Below, piece after piece: positions 27,008 to 37,039 of a DNA stretch of 64,000 nt. This DNA comes from JANXQG01 sp963804375 (GTDB lineage: Bacteria > Planctomycetota > Planctomycetia > Pirellulales > Thermoguttaceae). The DNA lies in contig CAWDQE010000021.1 of NCBI GenBank assembly GCA_963804375.1, positions 682,001-746,000 on the forward strand, in the 5' to 3' direction. Under the pieces are notes generated by a model, which had not been told where the DNA came from, did not search any database, and worked only from the letters and a program-made list of their open reading frames with translations. A program made the translations under genes and the position numbers. Position 1 is the first letter of the stretch, and every line of letters starts with the position of its first letter.

Positions 27008-28258
27008 TCACTTAATGATCTTCGCATTGCACAGATCGAGGCGACTGGATACGTCCAACTCGTCGCCGTAATCGACGAGGACGACCAGCCGCCGCACGCC
27101 GCTCAGGTCCACGTCGATGGGCTTGGGTGGATCGGCGCCCAGAATGGTCGTTTCCAGCAGGACCTTGTCGTCGCCGCGGAGCACCAGGCGGGCGTTGCCG
27201 CGGGGGCGAAAGTCATCATCGATCCCCGCTACCGCCTGCAGCTTTCTGAACTTGCCCGGCAGGTCGTATTTCATCTCCGTGCGGGCATGCATCGCCAGAC
27301 CTTTGGGATATGGTTTGCCGGCCAGCCGCAAAGGCTTCGATTCGAGGGTCTGGTCCTGGCGCGGGCGAAACAACTCGGCGCGGGCCGGCAGTTCCTTGTC
27401 CATGCCGAAGTAGGGCGTATAGACGGCCGATTCCGGCTTCAGGTCGCTGAGGAACACGATCTTGCCGCGCGAAAAGTCGATGTTCGCCACTTGCTCCGCC
27501 GCGCGGCGGACGGTTAGGCCCGTGGGCGTTTTCCATTCCAGCTTCTCGGCCGATCCCGCCACCCGGGAGCCGGTACCCGGCGCCGGGCCCGCATAGCTCA
27601 CGCACTCCGCCGACCAACGCGATCCGCTGGCGTCGGTAATCGCGTACAGGCCCTCGGAGTGCTCGCTCTGCTGGGCATGGTGGAAGACCAGCCCGTAAAT
27701 CTTGGCCCGCTTGACATTCATCATTTCGCCGTCCAGGTCGAACTGGACCTGCTTGTCGGTCACGTCGTGAATGGCGCCGTTGTGGCCGTCGATGCTATCG
27801 CCCTTGGCGGTGACCAGCACGTCGCTCTGGCCCTTGTTGCCCACGATCCGCATCCACTCGGCGGCCGCGGCCTCGGCCCCGGCCTGGAAGCGGACGGTGA
27901 GGATGTCTCGGGACGGCATTTCGATGACTTCGCCGCCGCGGAGCGTGATCCGCGCGGCCCCGGCGCGGGCCGTGTACTCTTCGGCCAGCAGTGTCGAGCC
28001 GTCGACCAGATCGATCCAAACCGAGGGCTCCTTGCCCGGCGCGGCTGGCTTCTGCTTGGGCGCCAACGAGGCGATCTTCTCGATTTCCAGCGTCACCCGG
28101 CCGGTCGGCGTTTGCAGGACGACCTGCTTGCCGTCAATCGACACAAGGTCGCCGGCCACCGGCGGGCCTTCCAGGGGTTGGATCTGGAACTCGGCGGCGG
28201 ACGCCACGGCGGCCCAAGTCAAGATCACGATCAGGGAGTTTCGAATTTCAGATTTCAT
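27008..28258 (-). CDS. Secreted NPCBM-domain protein
   Basis: A 416-residue protein with a signal peptide (SLIVILTWAAVASA). The N-terminal half is beta-rich, with SIDGKQVVLQTPTGRVTLEIEKI and SRDILTVRF, typical of planctomycete secreted proteins. The C-terminal 150 residues are an NPCBM/NEW2-type carbohydrate-associated domain: GKPYPKGLAMHARTEMKYDLPG, AGIDDDFRPRGNARL, LVVLVDYGDELDVSSRLDL. This domain is usually attached to glycosidases. No catalytic domain is present here. The ATG sits in an AAATTTC heptamer array, which contributes the first residues (MKSEIRNS). Confidence 0.9.
   Translation of the reverse strand: MKSEIRNSLIVILTWAAVASAAEFQIQPLEGPPVAGDLVSIDGKQVVLQTPTGRVTLEIEKIASLAPKQKPAAPGKEPSVWIDLVDGSTLLAEEYTARAGAARITLRGGEVIEMPSRDILTVRFQAGAEAAAAEWMRIVGNKGQSDVLVTAKGDSIDGHNGAIHDVTDKQVQFDLDGEMMNVKRAKIYGLVFHHAQQSEHSEGLYAITDASGSRWSAECVSYAGPAPGTGSRVAGSAEKLEWKTPTGLTVRRAAEQVANIDFSRGKIVFLSDLKPESAVYTPYFGMDKELPARAELFRPRQDQTLESKPLRLAGKPYPKGLAMHARTEMKYDLPGKFRKLQAVAGIDDDFRPRGNARLVLRGDDKVLLETTILGADPPKPIDVDLSGVRRLVVLVDYGDELDVSSRLDLCNAKIIK
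27558..27590. repeat. GC-rich palindromic repeat, diverged copy in NPCBM gene
   Basis: ACCCGG-gag-CCGGTACCCGG, translated on the minus strand as GPAPGTGSRVAGS. A weaker member of the family. Confidence 0.45.
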
Positions 28259-28276
28259 ATTTCAAATTTCAAATTG
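28240..28276. repeat. AAATTTC heptamer array
   Basis: About four imperfect seven-base units (TTTCAGA, TTTCATA, TTTCAAA, TTTCAAA) span the start codon of the NPCBM gene. Confidence 0.6.
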
Positions 28277-28303
28277 AATTATGCCTTGGTGCCTATTCAT
28301 CCG

Positions 28304-31300
28304 TCACTTCTTCTCCTCGTAAGTGAACTTTGCCCAATGCGAGTTCGAACGGATTTCCAGTCGGCGGCCGGGAGGGTCGGCGTCGATCTCGTACTGGTTG
28401 TCGAAGGCGGTCGCCTCGTTCTGGTGCAGGATACGGCCGGTCCGCACGTCGAGGCAGAGTATCTGCGAGAACGTTCCCTCGTGCTTGAAGCCGCCATTGG
28501 GCAGGTTCGTGACCTTCATGTATTGGCGGTAGAATGTGAGCATGGGCAGGTCGCGGGCCTGGTAGACGTCGAACGTCTGGTTGGGAAGTTCCGTTTCCCA
28601 AAGCCGCTTCCCTGTGGTCGCGTCGAATCCGTAGACCCAGCCGCCCACGATGACGTTTCCCGCCGGGACGTTATTTCCTCCGAAGGGATTCGTCTCGGCG
28701 GTTGGCGAAATCGCGATCAGGATGTACCGGCCGCACGAGCGCCGGGCCACGATCCCCTCCAGCGACTTGATCTCGTCGGCACGTGACTTGAAGACTTCTT
28801 TGCCGTCGCGGACCCCGAGCACGACGAAAGCTCCGCCAGGCTCCAGGACGGCGATTTCATCCCCGTCGATGAGCCAGAACTGGGCCTCGCCGCTGAAAGC
28901 GCGCTGCCACACGATCCGCTGCGTCCAGGGATCGAACAGATGCATTTGCGCCTCTTTGGGGCTGGCAACCCAGGTCAAGCATTGCCGGCCGAAGGCGGCA
29001 ATCCGCTGGTTCAGCGGCGGCACCGCCCGGCGGCCTAGTTCGCGGCCGTCGAAACTATCAAGCACGACCGCTTCCGTCGCATCGGGCGGAGTGGCCAGGA
29101 CCATCTCTTCGTCACCGATCAAGTCGCTGTCGCTGAGCAGATCGTCGCGGGTCCAGAGCAACCCCCCGGTGAGCGGATCGACCGCCACGAGTTTCCGGTC
29201 CTGCTCGAAACAGACGTAGTCGGACGTCACCGCCAGCGGACTGGCGAGGGGCGAGGTCAGCGGCTTCGCCTGCCGTTGCATCTGAAAGCGGCGGCGAGCC
29301 ATTTGCATGACGCCAGGCTGCGGCGTCGCGGCCGTGAAGCTGTCCTGGGACCAAAGGATCTTACCCTTCTCGGCCAACGTGTCGACGGCACAGACGCGGT
29401 TGCCCAGCATGGTCACCAGCAGGTGGCCGGCCAGCCGGCCCTCCGAGAATTGTTGCACGTAACCGACGAAATTCGGGTGGATCTTCGCCTCGTCCAGGGG
29501 CAATTTCCACCGCACGCGGCCGTCGGGGTTGGTCTCCATAAGCGACGGAGCTCCGAGGGCGATCCGGAAGCTCCGGTTCCCGTCCGGGTTCGAAACAGGG
29601 AACGTCATGTTGAAGCCCGAAGGCTGGTTTGCGTTGCCGTCTTTCGCTTCTTTCTTGGGTTCGCCCAGCGGCCAGGGATCGGTGCGGTCCAAAGCGCGGC
29701 GGACGGACACCATGGACCCATGGTCGTGGTCGTCGCCGGCGGGGATCGCCGCGGCCAGGGGCACCCGGTACCCCGGGTCGCGGGCCGGTTTGCCGTCGCG
29801 GCCAACGATATCGGCCAGGGGACCGCTCAGCTCACGGTAGCACCGTGCGGCGTCCTCAGGGCGGTCGGCGCCGCGGTAGAGCACGGCCAGGCGGTCGGCC
29901 GCCTCCCGTTGTTGCGGGAGAGTCCCATGTCGGAGCACTCGGCCGAGCATCAGCTCGTTTGCCAACAGTCCGCCCGAGACGGGCTGGGCCTTCCGAGCCA
30001 AACGGAGGCGGGCGTCGTTGGCCGCCGGATGGAAGGCGAAGTAGCCGATGAACCGGGGCAGCCGGTCGTCGTTGAGACGGGCCTCGATCTGGCGGTCCAT
30101 GGCGGCACGCTGATCGGGCGCGGCGGCGGCGTACAGCTCGGCCAGGCCCCCGCCGATCAAGCGGTCGCCGCGGATGGTCCGTGCGGCATCGGCAGCCTCG
30201 ATCTTCGGGACGTCCGGCGCCTGATCGATCCATTTCAGGTAGACGTCGAATGCCTCGCCCACCCGCCCGTCGCGGCGCAGGCCGGTTGCCAGGCTGTGGA
30301 GCAACCGGCCGCGGAGTTCGGGCGTGGCGAAGATCGAGTCGAGTTCCGCGGCCAACGGCTGGTACTTTTCCAAGTCCAACTGCAAGCCTTCGCAGAGGGC
30401 ATCGCGGAGCAGTTGCCGTGTGCGGTCCGACGGCGCGGTCTTCAGGGCGCGGCGGAGCTGATCGATGGCCTCGGCATAACGACCCTGGCAGAACAGGACC
30501 TCGCCCCGTTCGGCCAGCAGGGAGGCATCGTCCGGCCGGGCGCGCAACTGGGCCGCGAGCTCCGCGTCCCGCGTGGGCAAGAGGTCGAAGCGGCTGATGG
30601 CATCGATTGTTTGTGAGATGACCACCCCCTGGTGGTTCACCAGGTTGCCCGGGACCTGGCCATCCGCTGCGCGGCTGCGCGAGAGAATCTTTCCCGAGCC
30701 CAGGTCGATCGCCGCGACCTCGGCCGTGCTCAAGGGCAAGTAATAACAACTCGTGGAAAGGTAGCCGCGGCCGCTGGGAACGGCTGACGGAGGCAACCAG
30801 GCATCGCCCGCATCCCACGCCCGCGTGCCGTCGGACAGCTTCAATGCCCGTACGCTCTTGCGCCCGACCACGATCACCTTGCCGTCGCCTACGCCGCCCA
30901 CGTACAGGCCGTCGCGCCGTGGGACCGACCATTCCTGGTTGCCGTCGGTCAGGCGCAGGCAAACGAGGTCCTCGGAATTCGGCGCACACAAGAGCACGCG
31001 GCCCGCCGCGATCGTCGCGCCGGGGTCGCACCAGCGGTCGGGCCGGTCCATCTGGTTGGCCTGCCGTTGCTGCATGATGAAGAAGTTCATCGGATTGACG
31101 CCGCTCGTGGGCCCCTCGAAGGCCCAGAGCACCGCACCGCTCGTCAGGTCGAAGGCCACGTAGCGGTTGTCGGCGACGCAGTAGGCGACCAGCACGCCAT
31201 CGGCCGCCGAGGGACTTGGGCCCCAACGGTGTACGCTCGTACCCAGCGGCCAAAAAGGATTGAACGTAGGTCTCGACGGCTCTTCCTTGATCGCCAACGT

Positions 31301-32908
31301 CCACTGGTTGAGGACTGCCCCGTCGGATGGTTGAAGGACCAAGAGCCGGGTTTGATCGCCCACCTCGGCCACGACGTAGAGTTGGTCGTCCAGCGGCAAG
31401 GGCGGCCCAAGAAAGAACGCGCCCGCCAAGGGGCCGCCGCCGACCGAGGGTGCTGGGTTCCCCGCCGGCGGGCCGCCCGCTTCCCACTTGATTTTCCCCG
31501 TCTTCACGTCGTAGGCCGTGAGCGTGTTGTAGGTCCTCAGGATACCCGGATCGAGCTGACGGCGGCCGTTGGGCAAGACGACCATCGATTGGGCATCGGG
31601 CCCAAGATTGAAGGGCGTGCATTCCAGCCCGAAGACCATGCGGCCATCGCTGCTCATGGTGCCGAAGGCGAGGTCGTCCCAGAGGCGGCGCGCCACGCCG
31701 CGGGCGACGATCTCGGCCGCGTTCTTCTTCTTTTCCGCGTCGGCGAAGCGTACGAAATACCCCAGAGGATCTTCCATCGGGGCTTCCCAGCGGACCGCGC
31801 CGGTGGCCAGGTCGATCGCCCGGATGTCGATCGCCGTACGGCTCACCACGGTCTGCCCGACCACTAGCGGGTGCAGGCTGGGCATGGCGGCCACGCGGTT
31901 TTCCCGCTGCCGCTTCTCGACTTTTTCGATGGCCTCGCGCAAGGCGGCGTCGGACGAGGCCGGCACCTGGTACTTGGCCTTGAGCCACGGATTGCCGTCG
32001 ACCGCGAGCGAATTCCGCCCTGGGCCGCCGGCATACATCTGCCAATCGGCGGCGCCCAAGGCCGACGGGCCGATAATCGCTTCCAGCCACGGCAACGATT
32101 GCTCCTCGGAGGCGAATACGGGGCGTTTTTGGCCGCCCATGACGATCGCTTGCGCCCGCTGCCGCGACTTCCACTGCACCAGCACTTCCTTGGCCGCCTC
32201 CGGCATCCGCGCCTTCAGGCAGCAGGTGGCCAGCTCGATGCTCAGGGCGGGCTCGAAGCGGGCGGCCCGCTCGGGATCGCGCGCGAGCCGGCGGAAGTAG
32301 GACGCCGCACGGGAGAACTCGCCTTTGGTGCGGTAATACGTGCCCAACAGGTATGTTGCCTCGCCGCCAGCTTCCGTGAAGAAGTAGTTCTGGACCACGT
32401 CGGAGATCCCGGCCGGCCCGCTCGACGCCAGCGCCTCGGAGAGGCGGCGGCGTGCCGGGGCGTCGCACAGCAACTTGTACTCCGCCAGCCCTTCCCGCGG
32501 CAACTCGGACAACAGGTGCTCGGCGTCGATCTTCAGCCGCCGCCACACCGGCGCGTCGCGGTCGGGCCGGTAGGAATAGTCCGACGGCGCCGCAAGGATG
32601 TCGCTCAAGAGGCCCACCGCCTCGGCATAGCTCTTCTTGGAAATCAACTTCCGCGCACGGGCCAGTTGCTGAACCTGGGATCGGTCGGCAAGAGGCAACC
32701 CCAAGAGCACCATCGGATCGCCGAGATCCTTTCCCTTGACCGTGCCCGCGGCGTTCTTGCCGGGAACCACGGCCGCCGGCGCGGCGGCCGGGGCACCTGG
32801 TGCTCCGGCTCCGGCCGGGGCGCGGGGTTGCGGATGGGCGGGGCGGACTTGGCTGGCGGCCTCTGCGGCGGCGGGGGAAGCGGATTGGCCTTGACCCAAG
32901 CCTCCCAT
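28304..32908 (-). CDS. Very large TPR plus PQQ-like beta-propeller protein
   Basis: The open frame codes 1534 residues. After an Ala/Pro-rich stretch (about 1-55) comes a TPR-like region (ARKLISKKSYAEAVGLLSDIL, YLLGTYYRTKGEFSRAASYF). A first PQQ-like propeller follows (LATGAVRWEAP, VKTGKIKWEAG, SGAVLWAFEG), then a second TPR block (CQGRYAEAIDQLRRALKTAPSD) and a second propeller (AEKGKILWSQD, LTGGLLWTRD, ATGKRLWETE). Homologues normally start with a signal peptide, but none is in this frame. The Ala/Pro region overlaps the end of the upstream HEAT gene in another frame, so either the genes overlap or a frameshift near 32800 splits one longer fusion. A GC-rich palindrome sits at 29757. Confidence 0.85.
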   Translation of the reverse strand: MGGLGQGQSASPAAAEAASQVRPAHPQPRAPAGAGAPGAPAAAPAAVVPGKNAAGTVKGKDLGDPMVLLGLPLADRSQVQQLARARKLISKKSYAEAVGLLSDILAAPSDYSYRPDRDAPVWRRLKIDAEHLLSELPREGLAEYKLLCDAPARRRLSEALASSGPAGISDVVQNYFFTEAGGEATYLLGTYYRTKGEFSRAASYFRRLARDPERAARFEPALSIELATCCLKARMPEAAKEVLVQWKSRQRAQAIVMGGQKRPVFASEEQSLPWLEAIIGPSALGAADWQMYAGGPGRNSLAVDGNPWLKAKYQVPASSDAALREAIEKVEKRQRENRVAAMPSLHPLVVGQTVVSRTAIDIRAIDLATGAVRWEAPMEDPLGYFVRFADAEKKKNAAEIVARGVARRLWDDLAFGTMSSDGRMVFGLECTPFNLGPDAQSMVVLPNGRRQLDPGILRTYNTLTAYDVKTGKIKWEAGGPPAGNPAPSVGGGPLAGAFFLGPPLPLDDQLYVVAEVGDQTRLLVLQPSDGAVLNQWTLAIKEEPSRPTFNPFWPLGTSVHRWGPSPSAADGVLVAYCVADNRYVAFDLTSGAVLWAFEGPTSGVNPMNFFIMQQRQANQMDRPDRWCDPGATIAAGRVLLCAPNSEDLVCLRLTDGNQEWSVPRRDGLYVGGVGDGKVIVVGRKSVRALKLSDGTRAWDAGDAWLPPSAVPSGRGYLSTSCYYLPLSTAEVAAIDLGSGKILSRSRAADGQVPGNLVNHQGVVISQTIDAISRFDLLPTRDAELAAQLRARPDDASLLAERGEVLFCQGRYAEAIDQLRRALKTAPSDRTRQLLRDALCEGLQLDLEKYQPLAAELDSIFATPELRGRLLHSLATGLRRDGRVGEAFDVYLKWIDQAPDVPKIEAADAARTIRGDRLIGGGLAELYAAAAPDQRAAMDRQIEARLNDDRLPRFIGYFAFHPAANDARLRLARKAQPVSGGLLANELMLGRVLRHGTLPQQREAADRLAVLYRGADRPEDAARCYRELSGPLADIVGRDGKPARDPGYRVPLAAAIPAGDDHDHGSMVSVRRALDRTDPWPLGEPKKEAKDGNANQPSGFNMTFPVSNPDGNRSFRIALGAPSLMETNPDGRVRWKLPLDEAKIHPNFVGYVQQFSEGRLAGHLLVTMLGNRVCAVDTLAEKGKILWSQDSFTAATPQPGVMQMARRRFQMQRQAKPLTSPLASPLAVTSDYVCFEQDRKLVAVDPLTGGLLWTRDDLLSDSDLIGDEEMVLATPPDATEAVVLDSFDGRELGRRAVPPLNQRIAAFGRQCLTWVASPKEAQMHLFDPWTQRIVWQRAFSGEAQFWLIDGDEIAVLEPGGAFVVLGVRDGKEVFKSRADEIKSLEGIVARRSCGRYILIAISPTAETNPFGGNNVPAGNVIVGGWVYGFDATTGKRLWETELPNQTFDVYQARDLPMLTFYRQYMKVTNLPNGGFKHEGTFSQILCLDVRTGRILHQNEATAFDNQYEIDADPPGRRLEIRSNSHWAKFTYEEKK
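29757..29783. repeat. GC-rich palindromic repeat, best-matching copy
   Basis: Core ACCCGGTACCCCGGGT preceded by GGGGC. It is in frame on the minus strand, translated as ARDPGYRVPLA, and falls in a linker before the second propeller. Confidence 0.75.
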
Positions 32909-34098
32909 TTCTTCAAGGCAGACTCACGTTGCTTCGGGTCCTTGAATCCCAGGTTGGCGAAATTGAACGCTTGTTGCGGGAAACGGTGGAGGTTTTGGAA
33001 CCATTGCTTGGCGTCGGGCATGTCGTACTGGGCGTGGTCCTGCCCTGTCAGTTCAAGCAGCCAGGCCAGGGCCACGTCGCGGATCTCGATCGACCGGATC
33101 TCCTGCTTGTTGTTGATCATCATGAACTGCCGGATTGCCTCGCGGTTTTCGCTCAACATCGGCAGCAGCAGCGCGGCATAGGGCTTGCCTCCCAGCCGGG
33201 CCGTGCCTTCGATTCCGCACGCCACGAGGTGCGAATTGGGGTTCTTGGGATCCTTGAGCAATTCCAACACCGGATCCAACGCCTCCTTGATCTGGTACTG
33301 CACCGCGAGCTGGAGCTTCTGCATGGCCATCATCGGGCCGGTCGGCTGCTGGATCCACCGGCCCAGCAGTTTTCGCGAGATATCTTTGTATTCGCCTTCG
33401 TTGAGTGCCTTCTGAAAAGGCTGCTGGAAAAACAGGTTGGGCCACATCGGGTTCCCCGCCAGATCCTGCGGCAGGCGGACGTTCGCGTCCACGGCAACGA
33501 ACAGTAATGCGGCGACCGTGGCCAACTGGGGTTCCCGCGGGCCGGTCGGATCGCCGCCGAAGAATCGCTGCACCACCTGCTGGAAGCGGAGTTGGAAGGC
33601 CTTCACGGCCAGCTCGTCGCCGACTTCAGCCGACTCCAGGAGCGCCGGCTCATAGCGCTGCATGTCGACGAACAGCTTGCGCGCCACCTTGTCATTGCCG
33701 TAGACCTCGCAGAAGCGGGACCAGCAGGGAAGGTCGTGCTGCTGCTTGCCCTCGGTGTCGGCCACGAGCGCCTCCAGACGGCGGCGAAAGTCGGCCTCCA
33801 GCACCTCGGCCAATAGCCGGCGGCAGCCGCGACGGACCTCCAAATCAGGGTCCTGAAGGCCGGCCAGCAGCGCCTCCCGCGCGCTGAGCCCGCATTTCGC
33901 CAGACGGGCCGCCGCTTCACGGCGATTCTCGTAAGCGTCGTCGCCGAGTTGCCGCACCAAGGCCGCCGGCGTCTCGGCTGACAACGGCTTCCCGGCCGCC
34001 GCCGGCGCTGTCTTGACCGCGCCGGCGACTCCCGGCGGGGCACCCGCTTGCGGGTCGGCCGCGGCCACAACGGCGGCCGAGCCCAGAAACAGGGCCAC
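32644..34098 (-). CDS. HEAT-repeat secreted protein (start and end uncertain)
   Basis: About 430 meaningful residues. A hydrophobic segment (VALFLGSAAVVAAA) is followed by alpha-helical HEAT-type repeats (LGDDAYENRREAAARLAKCG, LQDPDLEVRRGCRRLLAEVL) and a long helical domain. It ends with a proline-rich tail (NPLPPPPQRPPAK). The first usable start in frame is GTG 34098, which truncates the signal peptide. Upstream sequence in the same frame (KNVKWRGWASAALAPQLLGPT) looks like a proper n-region, and an ATG with GGGAG spacing exists at 34187 in another frame, so a frameshift near 34150 is likely. After about 32800 the frame runs out of phase into the next gene. A GC-rich repeat lies at 34036-34056. 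Confidence 0.75.
   Translation of the reverse strand: MALFLGSAAVVAAADPQAGAPPGVAGAVKTAPAAAGKPLSAETPAALVRQLGDDAYENRREAAARLAKCGLSAREALLAGLQDPDLEVRRGCRRLLAEVLEADFRRRLEALVADTEGKQQHDLPCWSRFCEVYGNDKVARKLFVDMQRYEPALLESAEVGDELAVKAFQLRFQQVVQRFFGGDPTGPREPQLATVAALLFVAVDANVRLPQDLAGNPMWPNLFFQQPFQKALNEGEYKDISRKLLGRWIQQPTGPMMAMQKLQLAVQYQIKEALDPVLELLKDPKNPNSHLVACGIEGTARLGGKPYAALLLPMLSENREAIRQFMMINNKQEIRSIEIRDVALAWLLELTGQDHAQYDMPDAKQWFQNLHRFPQQAFNFANLGFKDPKQRESALKKWEAWVKANPLPPPPQRPPAKSAPPIRNPAPRPEPEHQVPRPPRRRPWFPARTPRARSRERISAIRWCSWGCLLPTDPRFSNWPVRGS
34036..34056. repeat. GC-rich palindromic repeat, CTTG-loop variant
   Basis: GGGGCACCCG-CTTG-CGGGTCG, the same loop as in part of the array at 631-680. It is in frame in the HEAT gene (DPQAGAPPG). 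Confidence 0.6.
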
Positions 34099-34487
34099 AA
34101 CAGTTGGCCCGAGGAGCTGCGGTGCGAGCGCCGCGCTCGCCCAGCCACGCCACTTGACGTTCTTCGGACTGCCAAAGCCTCAGCCATGAGTCGCTCCCTC
34201 ACATGATCGCGGTAGACTGCCGAAATGCCCTCCAAGGCGCGGGGTATCCACGCTTCTTCGGAACCTACATTCTAATTGACCGCCGCCGGCCCGGCAATCA
34301 ACCCAGTTGACGGGACCCCCACCGACCGTGGAGCGGTTAGTCGGTGGAATTCCGTGCAGTGAGGGACGACCCGGCCGGATGCGCGGCGGATTTGCAATGA
34401 GCCGCTTGACATGCATGCAGACAATGGGCCAAAATGATGCTGCGTTGTTCCGTTTTCACGACCCACGTTAATCGGATTGGAGTTTCC

Positions 34488-35708
34488 ATGAGACACACGA
34501 TGCGATCGATCAGTCTGTTTACGAGTTGTGCGGTTTTGCTCGGTGCGGCTGCCTATGGCCAGGATTGGCCCCAATGGATGGGGCCCAATCGCGACGGCAA
34601 AGCGAGCGGATTCGATGCGCCCCAGACCTGGCCCAAGGCGCTGAACCAGAAGTGGAAAATCAACGTCGGCCCGGGCGACGCCACGCCAGCCTTGGTGGGC
34701 GACAAGCTGTACGCCTTCGGCAAGCAGGGGAACGACGAGGTGCTCGTTTGCCTGAACGCGGCCGACGGCAAGGAAATCTGGCGGGACAAGCACGCGGCCG
34801 CTCCCATCAACGGCGCGGACCGCGGGCATGCCGGCCCCAGGAGCTCGCCCGCAGTGGCCGATGGAAAGGTGGTCACGCTGGGCGCGGGTGGGGTCGTCTC
34901 CTGCTTGGACGCCGCCAGCGGCAAGCTGCTCTGGCGGAAAGAGGCGACGGGCGGCGTTCCCCGGTTTCACGTGGCCAGTTCGCCCCTCATCGCCGACGGT
35001 CTCTGTATCGTGCAACTCGGCGGAGCCGGCGCGGGGACCATCTCCGCCTTCGACCTGGCTACCGGCAACGAGAAGTGGAAGTGGGCGGGTGACGGCCCGT
35101 CCTACGCCTCGCCCGTGCTGATGACCGTGGAAGGCACGAAGCAGATCGTGGCCCAAACGCAAACCTCGATCGTGGGCGTCTCGGCGGCCGACGGAAAGCT
35201 CTTGTGGAAAATCGCCGCGGCCTCGGGGGGCATGGGCGCCTACAACGCGGTGACGCCGGTCATCGACGGGCAAACGCTGATCTACACCGGGCAAGGGTCC
35301 GGCACCAAGGCCGTGAAGGTCACGAAGCAGGGCGACCAGTTCACTACCAAGGAACTCTGGGGGAGCCCGGTGGGCACGAAATACAACACGCCCGTCTTGA
35401 AGGACGGACTGCTCTTTGGGTATTCGCAGAGCAACGGCCTCTATTGCATGCGGGCGGCGACCGGCGAGATTGCTTGGAAGACCGGAAGGGGCGGCCAGGG
35501 CTTTGGGACGGTCGTTGACGCCGGCCCGGTCCTGCTCGCCCTGCCGACCGCCAGCAGCGAGTTGATCGCCTACCGCGCGACCGACACGAAGTACGACGAG
35601 TTGGCCCGGATCAAGGTCGGCGATCAACCCTACGCCTTCCCGATCGTTTCCGGGAAGCGGATCTTTGTCAAAGACGCGCAGAACCTGACGCTCTGGTCGC
35701 TGGACTAG
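34488..35708 (+). CDS. Secreted PQQ-like beta-propeller protein (BamB-like)
   Basis: A 406-residue protein. The start at 34488 is chosen because GGAG lies 6 nt upstream. Its signal peptide is RSISLFTSCAVLLGAAAYGQ. The mature protein begins DWPQWMGPNRDGKASG, the planctomycete propeller signature. Blades with the docking motif are AADGKEIWRDK, AASGKLLWRKE, LATGNEKWKWA, AADGKLLWKIA and AATGEIAWKTG. The chain is complete, closing with FVKDAQNLTLWSLD. No cofactor-binding residues are visible. It is transcribed divergently from the HEAT gene with a 300-bp gene-free gap. A binding or assembly role outside the cytoplasm is likely. Confidence 0.93.
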   Translation: MRHTMRSISLFTSCAVLLGAAAYGQDWPQWMGPNRDGKASGFDAPQTWPKALNQKWKINVGPGDATPALVGDKLYAFGKQGNDEVLVCLNAADGKEIWRDKHAAAPINGADRGHAGPRSSPAVADGKVVTLGAGGVVSCLDAASGKLLWRKEATGGVPRFHVASSPLIADGLCIVQLGGAGAGTISAFDLATGNEKWKWAGDGPSYASPVLMTVEGTKQIVAQTQTSIVGVSAADGKLLWKIAAASGGMGAYNAVTPVIDGQTLIYTGQGSGTKAVKVTKQGDQFTTKELWGSPVGTKYNTPVLKDGLLFGYSQSNGLYCMRAATGEIAWKTGRGGQGFGTVVDAGPVLLALPTASSELIAYRATDTKYDELARIKVGDQPYAFPIVSGKRIFVKDAQNLTLWSLD

Positions 35709-35811
35709 CGCTCGGGCGGAAGATCCCGCGAAGGACCAGATGCGCCGGCAGGAAAACGTGAGTATCAAGTTTCATGGGCAACATCCGCCGCCAGGCGGGT
35801 GGGCTGTTCGG

Positions 35812-36645
35812 TCAATCGTGTGATGCATTATTTTGCCGAACCAGCCTCATGCGGCTAACAGCCGCCGGGCCGTTCAGCGGAGATCCGAGCGCCTTGCTCA
35901 TAATGCTCGCGAATCGAGTGCCGCTGACGGGACGGTCCGCGATCAGCTTCCCATCGTAGATGATGCTGAAGATGCCATAGGGCGTCGGGAGCTCCCTTGA
36001 CGCCTTGGCGCTCCTGACGGGAACCACCTTCGGCTCTAAGCCAAAAGTTCTGGACACCGCCGCAATGTCCTTCACGCACTTTGGAACCATAGGGCACTGA
36101 TCGGCAGCCAGGATCGTGAGGCCCTTCTTGTACGTTCTCAATAGCCGCTCCCTTTCGACGATAAATCGGGGATCAGGGGCGGCTTTCTTCAGTTTCTTGA
36201 CGAGCAACTCGTAGGGAGGGACGCTGTCCACCGAGACAAAACCCGCTTTAACGAACAAACCATTTCCTGCCATGAAGCTATCGGAACTGGTCACGACGGC
36301 GACCCCTCGGCAGTTGCTCTTCTTCGCGTCCTTGAGGCAACTATCCAACAGGAGCGTGCCAACGCCTTTCCCCCCGTGTTTGCGGCTGACCATCAAGCAA
36401 TGGATGACAAGGTAACCCTCCGCCTCCACCGGTCTCCACGCATAATTGCCAAGGACGTACTCAATCGTCCCAATATCACCGAATTCCCGTGAGCGGAGCA
36501 CCTTGAGCCTTAGACCTTCCGGGTAGCGCTTCTTGAGCCAATCCGATTTCCGACGATACCCCTTGTTGTTGGGGTTCTTGCGGCCACAGAAGCTGCAACC
36601 GCCGATGTTCTCAGCATTGGTGTCGACGATTTCGTACTCTCTCAT
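35812..36645 (-). CDS. GNAT acetyltransferase with YoaP-type C-terminal domain
   Basis: Start taken at ATG 36645 (MREYEIVDTNAENIG), giving 277 residues. The N-terminal part has SFCGRKNPNNKGYRRKSDWLKKRYPEGL and GTIEYVLGNYAWRPVEAEGYLVIHCLMV. The acetyl-CoA loop GGKGVGTLLLDSCLKDAKKS (about residues 90-110) is typical of GNAT. The C-terminal ~100 residues (TYKKGLTILAADQCPMVPKC...) form a YoaP-like thioredoxin-fold domain with a CPMVPKC motif. The acyl acceptor is unknown. It is cytoplasmic. The gene stands alone. The 5' flank 36646-37039 has no gene. Confidence 0.9.
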   Translation of the reverse strand: MREYEIVDTNAENIGGCSFCGRKNPNNKGYRRKSDWLKKRYPEGLRLKVLRSREFGDIGTIEYVLGNYAWRPVEAEGYLVIHCLMVSRKHGGKGVGTLLLDSCLKDAKKSNCRGVAVVTSSDSFMAGNGLFVKAGFVSVDSVPPYELLVKKLKKAAPDPRFIVERERLLRTYKKGLTILAADQCPMVPKCVKDIAAVSRTFGLEPKVVPVRSAKASRELPTPYGIFSIIYDGKLIADRPVSGTRFASIMSKALGSPLNGPAAVSRMRLVRQNNASHD

Positions 36646-37039
36646 GTTGTTGGTCCGATCAGTTGCAGAACTTACCCTGTACCATGATTGCCACTTTCGG
36701 CCAACTGTCAATCCGGTTGGAGACAGAATGCGAAGTGCGCCGGGAGAAACGGTGGTTGGATCGGAGGTGGCTGGATCATGAACGGTCCAACGTCACGCCC
36801 GTAATCGTACGGCGGCAGGCTCACGATGCCGGGAGGCAAGCGGGCCTGGAACGAGGGCCGTGGGCCGGGGCCGCGGCAGCAGATGTCAAGAAGAACTGAG
36901 TCACTTGGCGGCCAGTGTGCCACGAAAGAGGTTGCATGACTTGCCAATCGTGGGGGATTACAGGGCAAATGAGTATCCCCTTGAATGGCGTGACCACAAC
37001 ATATAGGATTCGGGCATGCAGGAGTAGCCCGCGACACGG

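Noticed and set aside
29856..32546. 896-codon open frame on the minus strand in another frame
   Set aside because: Arg/Gly/Pro-rich shadow of the TPR-PQQ gene, no recognisable motifs or start context.
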